From Bacteroidaceae bacterium (GTDB lineage: Bacteria; Bacteroidota; Bacteroidia; Bacteroidales; Bacteroidaceae), in assembly GCA_017560945.1 (NCBI GenBank), contig JAFZDY010000046.1, positions 1 to 64,000 on the forward strand: a stretch of 64,000 nt of DNA. The letters are read 5' to 3'. The position numbers and the translations under genes are program-made. Below, one piece after another: positions 36,750 through 45,973 of the stretch. The notes under the pieces were generated by a model. That model searched no databases. It was not told the DNA's origin and saw only the letters and a list, made by a program, of their open reading frames with translations. Position 1 is the first letter of the stretch. Each line of letters opens with the position of its first letter.

Positions 36750-36834
36750 ATTGTTATATCCCTTAATGAATACTTTTTACTCCCGCGTTTGGGAAAAATA
36801 TTGGGTATGTATGCGGAAAATAAGGGACGTGTAA

Positions 36835-38463
36835 TTATCGTACTACGATAGGCTTGTACTTGGGTACGAGCGTCTTCATAATGAACCATGCAATCAAGTA
36901 GGCTACTGCACAGATGCAGAATACAATCATATAGCCAGCTTGTGCCCCGGAGAAGAACATAGCTTCCATAGGCGCTTGTACGATTTCGCCACCACATTCT
37001 ACTACCTTTTGTACAAGAATGCTAGGATCACACCCTGGCTCAAATGTATCTTTAGCCAATTCAAAAGCTTTCGTTACATTGTCCCTGTTCAAGACTTCCT
37101 TTATCACTTCTGTATTTCCATCTACGATCTTTGTGTATGTAAATAAACCTGCTGAATAGTCAAACAACCAACCGGCTCCCTTGTTAATGAGAAATGAACC
37201 GATGCCTCCGGCCATACCTCCGATACCGGTAATGGTGGCAATAGCACTCTTCGGGAACATGTCACCGATGGTTGAGAAAAGGTTGGCACTCCAAGCCTGG
37301 TGTCCGGCACCGGCAAGACCAATGATAATAGCAGCCCACCATACCCAATGACTACCTGCCCACTGAGCCAATAATGCAGGAAGAGGAAGGAAGGCGAAAA
37401 TAAGCATAGCTTTCATACGCCCAGCATAGGGATTCATACCTTGTCTCTCCACGAAGAGCTTAGGCAAATAGCCTCCATAAAGAGAAAGGACTGTAACTAT
37501 TGCATAAAGCAGAATAATCAACCAAATTCCTGTAGAACTGGATGAAGCATATCCATACTGTTCAGAGAAATAGGCTGGTGCCCAGAACAAATAGAACCAC
37601 CAGACACCGTCGGTGAAGAATTTACCTACGGCAAAGGCCCATGTCTGCTTGAACTTGAAGCACTCCAAGAATGAGAGCTTACGCTCTGTTCCGTCTGCAG
37701 CTGGAGCGGGTTCGTCGTCCTTGTCTTGCTCGATGTATGCCAATTCTGCTTTGTTGACATACTTGCTTTCTTGTGGTTTGCTATAGAGGAAGATCCAGAA
37801 GAACATCCATACGAAGCCCAAAGCACCAATGATGATGAAGGCCATTTCCCAACCTCCACCAATACCTTTATTCTTGAAATATTGTGCTAACAAGGGGATT
37901 GTAGCGGGGGCTGCAAGGGCGCCTACTGAGGCTCCGGCATTGAATACCGAGGTAGCAAAGGCACGATCCTTCTTGGGGAAATATTCGGCAGTGGTCTTGA
38001 TGGCAGCAGGGAAGTTACCAGCCTCACCAAGGGCTAGAATAAAACGGGCTGCGATAAAGAACCATACGCTTACAGTAGCGATAGACACGGCAATAGTGCC
38101 TGTAGCTGCCATCATTTCAGTTACAGAACTTAAGCCCTCAACTTGCATAGTTGCCCATCCGCAAGCGGCGTGTAAACAGGCACCAGCACTCCATACGCCG
38201 ATGGCCCAAAGGAAACCCTTCTTGGTTCCCATCCAGTCAACGAAGCGACCGGCGAAGAGCATGCAGATGGCATATAGCAATGAAAACCATGCCGTAATGT
38301 CACCATAATGTTCATTCGTCCAGTGAAACTCCGGAGCGATAAAGTCTTTCCAGGTAAGCGAAAGTACCTGACGGTCCATGTAGTTGACCGTTGTGGCGAC
38401 GAACAGCAGAGCGCACATCACCCATCTGAAATTAGTCTTTTTGTAGTTTTGATTGATGCTCAT
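36835..38463 (-). CDS. major facilitator superfamily transporter (hexuronate/anion-cation symporter type)
   Basis: 542 residues with about twelve membrane helices. The N-terminal NFRWVMCALLFVATTVNYMDRQVLSLTW and the LALGEAGNFPAAIKTTAEYFPKKDRAFATSVFNAG motif are typical of the anion:cation symporter (ExuT/GudP) group, whose members import hexuronates, glucarate or related acids. A long loop precedes the last helix. No catabolic genes are adjacent, so the substrate is uncertain. Confidence 0.85.
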   Translation of the reverse strand: MSINQNYKKTNFRWVMCALLFVATTVNYMDRQVLSLTWKDFIAPEFHWTNEHYGDITAWFSLLYAICMLFAGRFVDWMGTKKGFLWAIGVWSAGACLHAACGWATMQVEGLSSVTEMMAATGTIAVSIATVSVWFFIAARFILALGEAGNFPAAIKTTAEYFPKKDRAFATSVFNAGASVGALAAPATIPLLAQYFKNKGIGGGWEMAFIIIGALGFVWMFFWIFLYSKPQESKYVNKAELAYIEQDKDDEPAPAADGTERKLSFLECFKFKQTWAFAVGKFFTDGVWWFYLFWAPAYFSEQYGYASSSSTGIWLIILLYAIVTVLSLYGGYLPKLFVERQGMNPYAGRMKAMLIFAFLPLPALLAQWAGSHWVWWAAIIIGLAGAGHQAWSANLFSTIGDMFPKSAIATITGIGGMAGGIGSFLINKGAGWLFDYSAGLFTYTKIVDGNTEVIKEVLNRDNVTKAFELAKDTFEPGCDPSILVQKVVECGGEIVQAPMEAMFFSGAQAGYMIVFCICAVAYLIAWFIMKTLVPKYKPIVVR

Positions 38464-38500
38464 ATGAACGTTAAGTTGATTAGTTAATATATTTGGTGGC

Positions 38501-38531
38501 CAAAGGTACGGCCTTTTTCTCGCATAAACAA
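38501..38531 (-). promoter_or_regulatory. promoter of the MFS transporter gene
   Basis: TTG (38531-38529), a 20-nt spacer and TACCTTTG (38508-38501) on the minus strand, 38 bases from the start codon. Confidence 0.65.
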
Positions 38532-38567
38532 GATTTTGTTATGAATTTGTGTATACCTAATGGGTTA

Positions 38568-38939
38568 TCAGTCTCGTTTGGCTTCTATACGTACACCTGC
38601 AGCGGGTATGTCTGCCCCCATTGGAGGATTTTGTTTCATTACTTCTACTTTCAAAAACTCTATGGTGGGAAAGTCTTTGAAAAGACGTTGGACGATGCGT
38701 CCAGCTACGTGCTCGAGCAGGGCTGAGGGGAAAGACATCTCTTCTTTTACTACCTGATGAATGTCGGCATAGCTGATAGTCCCATCGAGTTGGTCGGTGA
38801 GAATAGCTTTGGTGAAATGTACAGTAGCTTCGACTGAAACAATGAACTGCGCGCCCACAAGACGCTCTTGTGGCATCACACCATGATAGGCGTGAAACTT
38901 CATTTGTGGGAGTAGTATGGTGGAGGTGGTGATAGTCAT
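38568..38939 (-). CDS. folB: dihydroneopterin aldolase
   Basis: 123 residues of the tunnelling-fold FolB family: MKFHAYHGVMPQERLVGAQFIVSVEATV, ISYADIHQVVKEEM and the C-terminal VEVMKQNPPMGADIPAAGVRIEA with the catalytic Lys. It makes 6-hydroxymethyl-dihydropterin for folate synthesis, whose later users folA and thyA lie 9 kb away. It appears to be transcribed separately from DUF456. Confidence 0.93.
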   Translation of the reverse strand: MTITTSTILLPQMKFHAYHGVMPQERLVGAQFIVSVEATVHFTKAILTDQLDGTISYADIHQVVKEEMSFPSALLEHVAGRIVQRLFKDFPTIEFLKVEVMKQNPPMGADIPAAGVRIEAKRD

Positions 38940-39015
38940 TGATTACACTTTATAATAATTATATCCATTTGATCATGGTGATTCTCTGTGGATAGAATTT
39001 CCTTGAGGAGGTGGC

Positions 39016-39492
39016 TCAGATTAGCTCACGGATGAAGACCCAGATGAAATAACCACATACGACAAACTTTAACACTGTGCCCAAAAGGAAGCCGATGAGT
39101 GAACCGATACCAGATTTCAAGGCTTGTGTATTGTCTGCTCCATCTTTAGTGGCGCCTAAGAATGCGCCCACGAATGGACCTATGATGATACCCCATGGGA
39201 GGAATAGTATGCCAACAAGTGTACCTATCAGTGTACCACGATTGGCCCATTTGCCACCACCCCCCGTATATTTGGTTCCCAACATCGGAATGAAATAGTC
39301 TAATACCTGCACTACTATTACCACCACTAATCCCACCACCAGTTCAGAAGTGGTTAGCTGAGCGCGTTGGGTCATATGTAATAGAATGAGACCGACATAT
39401 GCTACGGGTGGACCAGGAAGCATGGGGATGATGCAACCTGCAAGTCCTGCGATGAGGCAAAATATGCCTGTTGTGATGAGTATAATATCCAT
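39016..39492 (-). CDS. DUF456 family membrane protein
   Basis: 158 residues with several glycine-rich hydrophobic helices (GIFCLIAGLAGCIIPMLPGPPVAYVGLILLH, then GTLIGTLVGILFLPWGIIIGPFVGAFLGA). The LPGPP and GPFVGAxLGE-like motifs identify DUF456. Function is unknown. It has its own consensus promoter and lies 76 bases upstream of folB. Confidence 0.88.
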   Translation of the reverse strand: MDIILITTGIFCLIAGLAGCIIPMLPGPPVAYVGLILLHMTQRAQLTTSELVVGLVVVIVVQVLDYFIPMLGTKYTGGGGKWANRGTLIGTLVGILFLPWGIIIGPFVGAFLGATKDGADNTQALKSGIGSLIGFLLGTVLKFVVCGYFIWVFIRELI

Positions 39493-39520
39493 AAATCTGA
39501 ATTTCCTGTTCTTAAGGGTG

Positions 39521-39551
39521 CAAAGGTAGTAATTTATTCGAAATATGCCAA
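39521..39551 (-). promoter_or_regulatory. promoter of the DUF456 gene
   Basis: TTG (39551-39549), a 20-nt spacer and TACCTTTG (39528-39521) on the minus strand, 28 bases before the start codon. Confidence 0.7.
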
Positions 39552-39652
39552 TTTTTTTGTTTCGATGTGACTATTGCCTTTTTGAATACGTGGCTTTTAC
39601 ACTTTTTTATGTGTATACGCATATATCTTTCCCAATAGATAAGGGCTGGGGG

Positions 39653-41935
39653 CTATTGAGCTATTCTTACTGTTATGGAAAAGTCTCTGGGTCTTCCCGC
39701 TTGACTGAAATCGCGTCCCATACTGTGGAAACGGAAGGTTTCGAATTGTTTGTTTGTAAGATTTCGTACTCCCATATCCACTTCTATCTGTGGAAAGTGC
39801 AGTGTTACTCCTGCGTGTAGTTGACCATAGTAGGGTTGGTAGATATCGTTTGCTTCGGTCCACCAAATACGACCGGCACCTTGGTAATCACCCCTTAGTG
39901 TGATGAGTTCACATTTTAATAGTTGGTTGGAGAATCCTATTGTGTAACGTGCGCCTACTCCCACGGTGTGTTCGGGAGCAAAGGGAACGTGATACCCTGT
40001 ATAGTCGGTACGAGTGCCATCATTAGAAGTGCCAGCATCGTAATGTGTGAAGGTGGCATGAGTGTACCCATAAGAGAAATTTGCAATTAAGTGCTCGGTA
40101 GGATGTGCTTGTACTGAAAGTTCACTTCCCATACTGCGGGCACGTCCTGCATTGACAAGTATACGTCCCAACCCGTTTTGGGTAAAACGGCTCACTTGCT
40201 GGTTGTGTGTGTGGATGAGAAAGAGGGCCGCATCGGTACGTACGGCTCCATCAAGCAAATTTAAGTGGGTGCCCACTTCATAATTGAGGCTCCACTCGGG
40301 TTCGTAGTTTATCTGTTCTCTTACTTGCTCGCGCGACAGTTCCGATGAGCGGAAACTTTGCTGAATTATCTCGCTGAACATTTGTGTGTTATATCCTCCC
40401 GAACGTAATCCTTTGGTTACCGAGGCATAGATGCGTCCATTTTTTATAGTGTGGCTTACGGCAAAGCGGGGTAGTAGGTGTACTTGATGCTTGTGGAACT
40501 TACCTGTGTAGTTTACAGTCATCTGTCCAGGTTGGTTCACTAATCCCATACCACTGAACTGTGTATGGATGGTGGTGTGTGTGTCGTAGTCTATGGCCTG
40601 TCGTTCATAGTCGAGGCGAAGTCCTGCTGTAAGTGTCAATCCTGAGGTTATGTGTATGTCGCTTTGGTGAAATAGTGCCATGCTTCTCGTTGGAGTTTGG
40701 AATAGACCAGGTATGTGCATTTGTTCGTCTGTAAGTTGTACCTTTATATCAGTGTTCTTCATACCTTCGTCCATAGCTTGTTGTATCATGGCTATACCAT
40801 CGGCGTAGAAGTCCACTGGTGCATTGGCTTGAATCCATTGTATCATCCCACTGAGACCAGTTACCCATTGCCATTGTTGGTGGGTTGGACTTTTCATGGT
40901 TAGTTCTTGCGAAAGAGTGTGTATGTACTGTTGTTGACGTAATGTGAATATGTCGTCGGCAAGGAAATCTTGGTCAATGCGCATATCATCAGTTATCCAT
41001 TGGTAACCTGTTACGCTACTGAGTGTGTATGCTTGGGTTGTCCACTGGATGTGGGTAGCTGCATTGAGCATATCGCGTTGGTAACTATGGGGACGATTGT
41101 TTGATATGTAGCCTTTCAAGTAATCGTATTTTCCATTGTCCTTCTCTACAGGACCATTGTAGCGATAAGCATACCCACCTTCGTCGGTGTGGTCGAATCC
41201 CAAGGTAAAATCGGTACGTAACCGCTCGTCGGGGAAGTAGAGCAGTCTTAAGTTTATACCCCCACTATGTTTGGGGTCTACCCATTGTTGAGTAGTGTGG
41301 TTGAGGTACAAACCTCGAGCCTCGCGGAGGTAGGCTCCGGTCGATAGACCGAGTCGTTCACTCAATCTTTGTCTGTGAGTAACTCCGATGTGTGCACTCA
41401 TATCTGCGGTGGCTCCACTGAAGGATATTTCAGTACCAGGTGAACGTAGGGGTGAGCGGGTGTGAAGCATTACTAATCCGCCCATGGTATTGCGTCCGTA
41501 AAGTGTACCTTGTGGACCACGTAATACATCGGCACGTTCTACATCAATGAATTGAAAATCAAAGGCAGACTTGTCTGGGTAGGGCACATTGTCCACATAT
41601 AACCCTACGGCAGGGGTGTTGATACGGGAACCTATACCTCTGATGTATATGGCCGAGGTGAGGCTGCTTCCATAGTCGGGAATAAAAAGGTTGGGAGTGA
41701 GGCCAGTGAGTGCTTTTATAGAGTGTACATTATGTTCCTTCAGAACTTTGGCTCCCACGAGCGTCGCAGCAAGGGGTTGCTGTTGTAAGGGGATATGACT
41801 CTTGGGTTGCGATACTATGGTGATGGTTTCTATATCTACAACTTTTAAACTATCAGACTCAGTAGCATGCAATGACAGAATGCCCGCCGAGGCGAGCATT
41901 CCCGTTAGTAACAATATGTGTATATGTTTAGGCAT
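39653..41935 (-). CDS. TonB-dependent outer-membrane receptor
   Basis: 760 residues: signal peptide (ILLLTGMLASAGILSLHA), TonB-box-like VDIETITIVSQ, a plug domain (PLAATLVGAKVLKEH, IYIRGIGSRINTPAVGLYVDNVPY, DVLRGPQGTLYGRNTMGG) and a 22-strand barrel ending in RDFSITVRIAQ. There is no SusC-type carboxypeptidase-like N-terminal domain, so it resembles siderophore, cobalamin or metal receptors more than SusC. It is the second gene of an operon with a calycin-like lipoprotein, 8 bases apart. The ligand is unknown. Confidence 0.92.
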   Translation of the reverse strand: MPKHIHILLLTGMLASAGILSLHATESDSLKVVDIETITIVSQPKSHIPLQQQPLAATLVGAKVLKEHNVHSIKALTGLTPNLFIPDYGSSLTSAIYIRGIGSRINTPAVGLYVDNVPYPDKSAFDFQFIDVERADVLRGPQGTLYGRNTMGGLVMLHTRSPLRSPGTEISFSGATADMSAHIGVTHRQRLSERLGLSTGAYLREARGLYLNHTTQQWVDPKHSGGINLRLLYFPDERLRTDFTLGFDHTDEGGYAYRYNGPVEKDNGKYDYLKGYISNNRPHSYQRDMLNAATHIQWTTQAYTLSSVTGYQWITDDMRIDQDFLADDIFTLRQQQYIHTLSQELTMKSPTHQQWQWVTGLSGMIQWIQANAPVDFYADGIAMIQQAMDEGMKNTDIKVQLTDEQMHIPGLFQTPTRSMALFHQSDIHITSGLTLTAGLRLDYERQAIDYDTHTTIHTQFSGMGLVNQPGQMTVNYTGKFHKHQVHLLPRFAVSHTIKNGRIYASVTKGLRSGGYNTQMFSEIIQQSFRSSELSREQVREQINYEPEWSLNYEVGTHLNLLDGAVRTDAALFLIHTHNQQVSRFTQNGLGRILVNAGRARSMGSELSVQAHPTEHLIANFSYGYTHATFTHYDAGTSNDGTRTDYTGYHVPFAPEHTVGVGARYTIGFSNQLLKCELITLRGDYQGAGRIWWTEANDIYQPYYGQLHAGVTLHFPQIEVDMGVRNLTNKQFETFRFHSMGRDFSQAGRPRDFSITVRIAQ

Positions 41936-41943
41936 GCAGTGTG

Positions 41944-42474
41944 TCAGTTGGCAATTCCCTCATAGGATAATGTAAACTTCAGTGTCATGGCTGGACTTAC
42001 AGCCAGGTGGATGTTCAAGGTGAGGTTGGCTTCTCGTTGTTCACCATTGATGTTCCCCTCCACAATGAGTGTGGCGGGATATCCTTGACCTGCTTTGTAG
42101 AGGCTATCGGTACACTCACCACTGATGGCTACTCCCTCGGTGGTGGTGATGGCCCTCACGGGTACAATGTGAAAATCGCCGTAATGCATACCAGTGTGAT
42201 CGGTCCAGTCGTGATATGTCAGTGTCAATTGTCCTAACGAATCCTTTTCGAGAGTTATTGCTTGGTTGTAAGTGGTGTCGATGCGCATACTCATATTACG
42301 GCTTTCGAGGTCAGTAAGTGTGGTTCCCAAGTACGTTGCTTCAACCCATCCGTCAGGGCCTAATATCGGGTCAATGGTAAACGTAGGTTCATTCTCGTCG
42401 TTGCCACAAGTAATAAAAGTAAGACTTGTGCATAGTGCTATCAGCACCAGATAAAAGTGGTTCATTCTTTTCAT
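41944..42474 (-). CDS. exported calycin-like lipoprotein
   Basis: 176 residues with a lipoprotein signal (LVLIALCTSLTFITC, Cys near residue 23, then GNDENEP) and a mature beta-rich domain like the calycin-like proteins of Bacteroidales. It directly precedes the TonB receptor with an 8-nt gap and shares its promoter. The pair may act as a surface or periplasmic ligand-binding partner plus receptor, but no ligand can be named. Confidence 0.78.
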   Translation of the reverse strand: MKRMNHFYLVLIALCTSLTFITCGNDENEPTFTIDPILGPDGWVEATYLGTTLTDLESRNMSMRIDTTYNQAITLEKDSLGQLTLTYHDWTDHTGMHYGDFHIVPVRAITTTEGVAISGECTDSLYKAGQGYPATLIVEGNINGEQREANLTLNIHLAVSPAMTLKFTLSYEGIAN

Positions 42475-42536
42475 CTCTCAGTTTTATTTTCTTCTAATAT
42501 AAATTTGGTGTATTTCCCCCTCATTTTTTTCGTTTG

Positions 42537-42567
42537 CAAAGGTACGGTTGTTCCTTAGTATGGGCAA
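42537..42567 (-). promoter_or_regulatory. promoter of the lipoprotein-receptor operon
   Basis: TTG (42567-42565), a 20-nt spacer and TACCTTTG (42544-42537) on the minus strand, 63 bases before the lipoprotein start. Confidence 0.7.
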
Positions 42568-42639
42568 TCCTAATTTGTGAGGAAAAAGGGTGAGATTGCG
42601 TGCTCGATACTGGCGGTAACAAGAAAAAAGTGGGGGAAG

Positions 42640-42671
42640 TTTGTTCTTTCCAAATGATTTGCATATCTTTG
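42640..42671 (+). promoter_or_regulatory. manA promoter
   Basis: TTTG (42640-42643), a 20-nt spacer and TATCTTTG (42664-42671): an almost perfect consensus promoter 45 bases before manA. Confidence 0.78.
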
Positions 42672-42715
42672 CCCTTGGAAAGTGACACCTTTGAATGCTT
42701 CTCCGTTATTGATAT

Positions 42716-43771
42716 ATGGAACTGACCGAATTGTATCCTCTGCTATTTCATCCTAACTTGCACCCTGTGGTGTGGGGAGGTGGTCGATTGAAACCATGGA
42801 AGAATCTGCCCGCTGATGACGAACCCATCGGTGAATCGTGGGAGGTGAGTGTGGTTCCCTCGGCCAGTAGTGTCATTGCCAATGGAAAGTGGGAGGGTAC
42901 TCCGTTAAATCGTCTCATAGAAGCTTATCCTGAGGCAATCTTGGGTGAGAGTGTGGCACGCCAGTATGGAAATCAATTGCCGTTGTTGGTGAAGTTTATT
43001 GATGCTGACAAAGACTTGAGCATACAGGTTCACCCCGATGATGACATGGCGCAGCGCGAGCATGGCAAATGGGGAAAGAGCGAGATGTGGTACGTCATTG
43101 ATGCACGTCCAGGTGCTTATTTGTATGCGGGCTTCAAGGAACGTATCACTCCCTATGAGTACAAGCGCAGGGTAGAGGATGGAAGCATTACCGATGTGTT
43201 GGCTCGTCACGAGGTAAAGGCGGGAGACGTGTTCTATCTTCCTGCCGGTCGTGTACACGCCATCTGTGGAGGCATTTTGTTGGCAGAGGTACAACAGAGT
43301 AGCGATGTCACTTATCGCATCTTTGATTACAATCGACCGGGTATGGACGGACATCCTCGCGAGTTGCATACCGAGTTGGCAGCCAAGGCTCTTGACTATA
43401 CAGTGGAGAGTGAGTATAGAACCCTCTATACCCCCCGTGAGAATGGGGCAAGCCTTGTGGTAGATACCCCCTTCTTTACTGTACGCATCAATGAGGTAGA
43501 TGCACCCATGCATCGTGACCTCATCAAGTACGACTCCTTTATCATATCCATGTGTATGCAAGGCAGTTGTCGCATACGCTTGCGCGAATCGGGTAAGGAG
43601 ATAAACCTCAAGGCAGGACATACCTGCCTCATTCCTGCAGCAGTGGCCGACTATGACATTATACCCGACTCATCCACAGGCTTTTGTCGTATCCTCGATG
43701 CATTCATCGATCGTAAGGATCGAAGTCTGTTACGCTCTTTCACTCGTTTTCTTCATCTTACCAGAAAGTAA
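42716..43771 (+). CDS. manA: mannose-6-phosphate isomerase, type I
   Basis: The enzyme interconverts mannose 6-phosphate and fructose 6-phosphate. The cupin barrel shows PVVWGGGRLKPW, SWEVS, the zinc-site LSIQVHPDDDMAQREHGKWGKSEMWYV, FYLPAGRVHAI and the Glu in GILLAEVQQSSDVTYRIFDY. Length 351 is slightly above the usual ~320 for Bacteroidales enzymes. It stands alone with its own promoter. Confidence 0.93.
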   Translation: MELTELYPLLFHPNLHPVVWGGGRLKPWKNLPADDEPIGESWEVSVVPSASSVIANGKWEGTPLNRLIEAYPEAILGESVARQYGNQLPLLVKFIDADKDLSIQVHPDDDMAQREHGKWGKSEMWYVIDARPGAYLYAGFKERITPYEYKRRVEDGSITDVLARHEVKAGDVFYLPAGRVHAICGGILLAEVQQSSDVTYRIFDYNRPGMDGHPRELHTELAAKALDYTVESEYRTLYTPRENGASLVVDTPFFTVRINEVDAPMHRDLIKYDSFIISMCMQGSCRIRLRESGKEINLKAGHTCLIPAAVADYDIIPDSSTGFCRILDAFIDRKDRSLLRSFTRFLHLTRK

Positions 43772-43906
43772 CCGTCGTCCTTTCGAGGAATTTCTCTTTC
43801 CTTACCAATATAGAGAATGTGTGCAAGAAGATACATTTCATATCCCAAATATTTTTGTAAACCTGACATTTTTTTCTTGTTAACCTGAAAAAACATTTCT
43901 TCCTGC

Positions 43907-43937
43907 TTGTGTGTTTGGTAGAAAACCACTACTTTTG
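43907..43937 (+). promoter_or_regulatory. promoter of the 192-residue hypothetical gene
   Basis: TTG (43907-43909), a 20-nt spacer and TACTTTTG (43930-43937). The start codon lies 68 bases downstream. Confidence 0.65.
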
Positions 43938-44005
43938 CCGGCGAATCGCTTTTGTGGTGGAAAGTGATTCTTTTACCATCTTTTTTGTATTAATATATAC
44001 CAACT

Positions 44006-44584
44006 ATGAATTTATACGTTCGTTTTTTTGACTACGAAGCGTTAGTCCCGGATGGAGACGGCGTTTTGGATTTTTTGTCTACCATCCCGCAAATACGCAT
44101 GGACAGTATTTCGGAGAAGAAGTTATCCAAGTTCTTGGAAGGAGATTCTCGTTATCCCTTCAAGGGTAAGGTGGATGACCGTAACTATTATCTCGTTATT
44201 AAGACTGAGGAAGAGACCCTTGAGGCTTTTCAAAAAGCGCAGGAAGAAATCAATCGTCATCCAGTGGGAACCCTGAAGAATACAACTCGTGAGGTAGAAA
44301 TCCCTCGATTTGAATCGCGCGAAAGTCAACTCAACATGGTACACTATGGGTGGTACGAGGCAGGCATCATGTTCAAACGCGCAATGCCTGGTGATGAGAC
44401 ACGAAAGTTTCAGTATGTAGACACTCGTTTCCGTGTAAGGTTGAAGGCTAAGAGCGGACAAGATTGTTACAATCGCATAGTCGAGCACTTGAAAGCACGT
44501 CCCGAAGTAGATGGTCGAAGCCAATTTCCCTCAGTAAAGGGAAAGAATTTTGAGTTCGAATTCTTGGAAGAGATAGAAGTGTAA
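44006..44584 (+). CDS. conserved hypothetical cytoplasmic protein
   Basis: 192 residues, no signal peptide or membrane helix, mixed alpha/beta, starting MNLYVRFFDYEALVPDGDGVLDFL and ending in an acidic tail (FEFEFLEEIEV). I do not recognise a characterised family. It has a consensus promoter and a hairpin after the stop, so it is probably a monocistronic, well-expressed gene. Confidence 0.82.
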   Translation: MNLYVRFFDYEALVPDGDGVLDFLSTIPQIRMDSISEKKLSKFLEGDSRYPFKGKVDDRNYYLVIKTEEETLEAFQKAQEEINRHPVGTLKNTTREVEIPRFESRESQLNMVHYGWYEAGIMFKRAMPGDETRKFQYVDTRFRVRLKAKSGQDCYNRIVEHLKARPEVDGRSQFPSVKGKNFEFEFLEEIEV

Positions 44585-44590
44585 TAAAAT

Positions 44591-44616
44591 AAAGGAGGTG
44601 TATCAACACCTCCTTT
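44591..44616. terminator. convergent hairpin
   Basis: AAAGGAGGTGT and ACACCTCCTTT form an 11-bp stem with a 4-nt loop, 7 bases past the stop codon. The T run is weak on the plus strand. It lies between convergent genes. Confidence 0.6.
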
Positions 44617-44671
44617 GATTTATCCTATTTAATTGGGGGGGAGAATATTCAATGTGTCAATCTGCTTCTTT

Positions 44672-45421
44672 CTAATTGAGGACATATTCAACCTCCTTGA
44701 ATCCATAAGTTGACATTTCTCCCTGTGGATTTTCCAATACCAAATGACCGTCAGATTCTACACGACGTATACGGGCTTCAAACTCTTCTCCACCTGGTAT
44801 GCGGAACTTATGGAAGCCTACACGACGGAACAGGGCCTTGTGGTATAGGTCAACCAAATCACGAGTGTCGCCCTTCTTAATCTGTTCGTAATAACCGACG
44901 AAGCGTTGCATTATTTTTCGTAGGACAGTCAGTGACTCTGTTGCATGTCCTGTTATTTGCCATACACTTACAGGGTTGGGTGCATCACTGAGAAATTGTT
45001 CTTGATTCAGGTTTAGTCCTACTCCGATGATACATTGTTCCAACTTCTTGCCAGTCAGGTCATTTTCGATGAGTATGCCTCCCAGTTTTTTCTTGTTCCA
45101 ATATATATCGTTGGGCCATTTGATACGTGGGTGAGGCGAACGTACATAGTCGTAAAGTACCTCCTTGATACTTAAAGCAATGGCTTGTGAGAGAATGAAT
45201 TGCTGTTGTGCTTCCAAAAATGTGGGGCGTAGTCGTATGCTGAATGTGAGATTTTTGCCAGGTTCGCTTTCCCAGGAATTTCCTCGTTGACCACGTCCGG
45301 CAGTTTGATTTTTTGCTACGGCTACTACTATTTCCTTCTTTACCTCTTCATCAGGCAAGTTGCGCAGGTAACTGTTAGTAGAGTCCACTTCCTTGAGGGT
45401 GATAATCTGCACTTCGTCCAT
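44672..45421 (-). CDS. birA: biotin--[acetyl-CoA-carboxylase] ligase
   Basis: Attaches biotin to carboxylases. The catalytic domain shows EVDSTNSYL, the biotinyl-AMP loop AGRGQRGNSWESEPGKNLTFS, KWPNDIYWNKKKLGGILIEN and GVGLNLNQ. There is no N-terminal helix-turn-helix, so it is a monofunctional ligase, not a repressor. I prefer the ATG at 45421 (MDEVQIITLKEVDST); an upstream ATG at 45472 would add 17 residues (KKKKHPLHGHG) that look unlike the family. yraN lies upstream in the same operon. Confidence 0.9.
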   Translation of the reverse strand: MDEVQIITLKEVDSTNSYLRNLPDEEVKKEIVVAVAKNQTAGRGQRGNSWESEPGKNLTFSIRLRPTFLEAQQQFILSQAIALSIKEVLYDYVRSPHPRIKWPNDIYWNKKKLGGILIENDLTGKKLEQCIIGVGLNLNQEQFLSDAPNPVSVWQITGHATESLTVLRKIMQRFVGYYEQIKKGDTRDLVDLYHKALFRRVGFHKFRIPGGEEFEARIRRVESDGHLVLENPQGEMSTYGFKEVEYVLN

Positions 45422-45524
45422 GTTGGCACCACCGTAACCATGTCCGTGCAATGGGTGTTTCTTCTTTTTCATGCGCTTGTCTATTTAAAGGTTTATATTC
45501 TTGATAATTATGTTGCTAAGAATA

Positions 45525-45893
45525 TTATCTCCACAATGGTGGGAGAAAGGCATCTGGTATATGTTCGATATCGTAGGGTGGTTCTGTACCTACAACTGTA
45601 ACAATGTCAAATCTAATGGGAAGATCTATGGCATACTTGCGAATATACGCATCTGTAGATGAGAGGATGTGACGAATTTTTTGTTCGTTGACTGCATCTT
45701 CAGGCTTTCCGTAGTCGGTATTGCGTCTTGTTTTCACTTCCACAATGACCACCTCTTCACCATCACGTGCTACGATGTCAAGCTCTTTTTTGCCCCATCG
45801 CCAGTTACGGTGCATGATGAAATAGCCTTTCCTTTCCAGATATTGGGTAGCTTCATCTTCGCCTCTTTTCCCTAATTTGTAGTGCTCACTCAT
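45525..45893 (-). CDS. yraN: YraN (UPF0102) family endonuclease-like protein
   Basis: 122 residues with the restriction-endonuclease-like core: KRGEDEATQYLERKGYFIMHRNWRWGKKELDIVARDGEEVVIVEVKTR. The E-x-D...E-V-K pattern is the Holliday-junction-resolvase-like active site. Family function is unproven. It has its own promoter and leads birA. Confidence 0.9.
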   Translation of the reverse strand: MSEHYKLGKRGEDEATQYLERKGYFIMHRNWRWGKKELDIVARDGEEVVIVEVKTRRNTDYGKPEDAVNEQKIRHILSSTDAYIRKYAIDLPIRFDIVTVVGTEPPYDIEHIPDAFLPPLWR

Positions 45894-45914
45894 AGCCTAA
45901 CTATAGAATAAACG

Positions 45915-45965
45915 CAAAAATAAGAACTTTTTTCTTGTAATTCAACTTTATTAGCATTATTTTTG
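45915..45965. promoter_or_regulatory. divergent promoters for yraN-birA and the RHH-tadA pair
   Basis: Minus strand: TTG (45945-45943), a 20-nt spacer and TATTTTTG (45922-45915) for yraN. Plus strand: TTG (45935-45937), a 20-nt spacer and TATTTTTG (45958-45965) for the small gene at 45974. The two overlap. Confidence 0.65.
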
Positions 45966-45973
45966 CAAATGAT

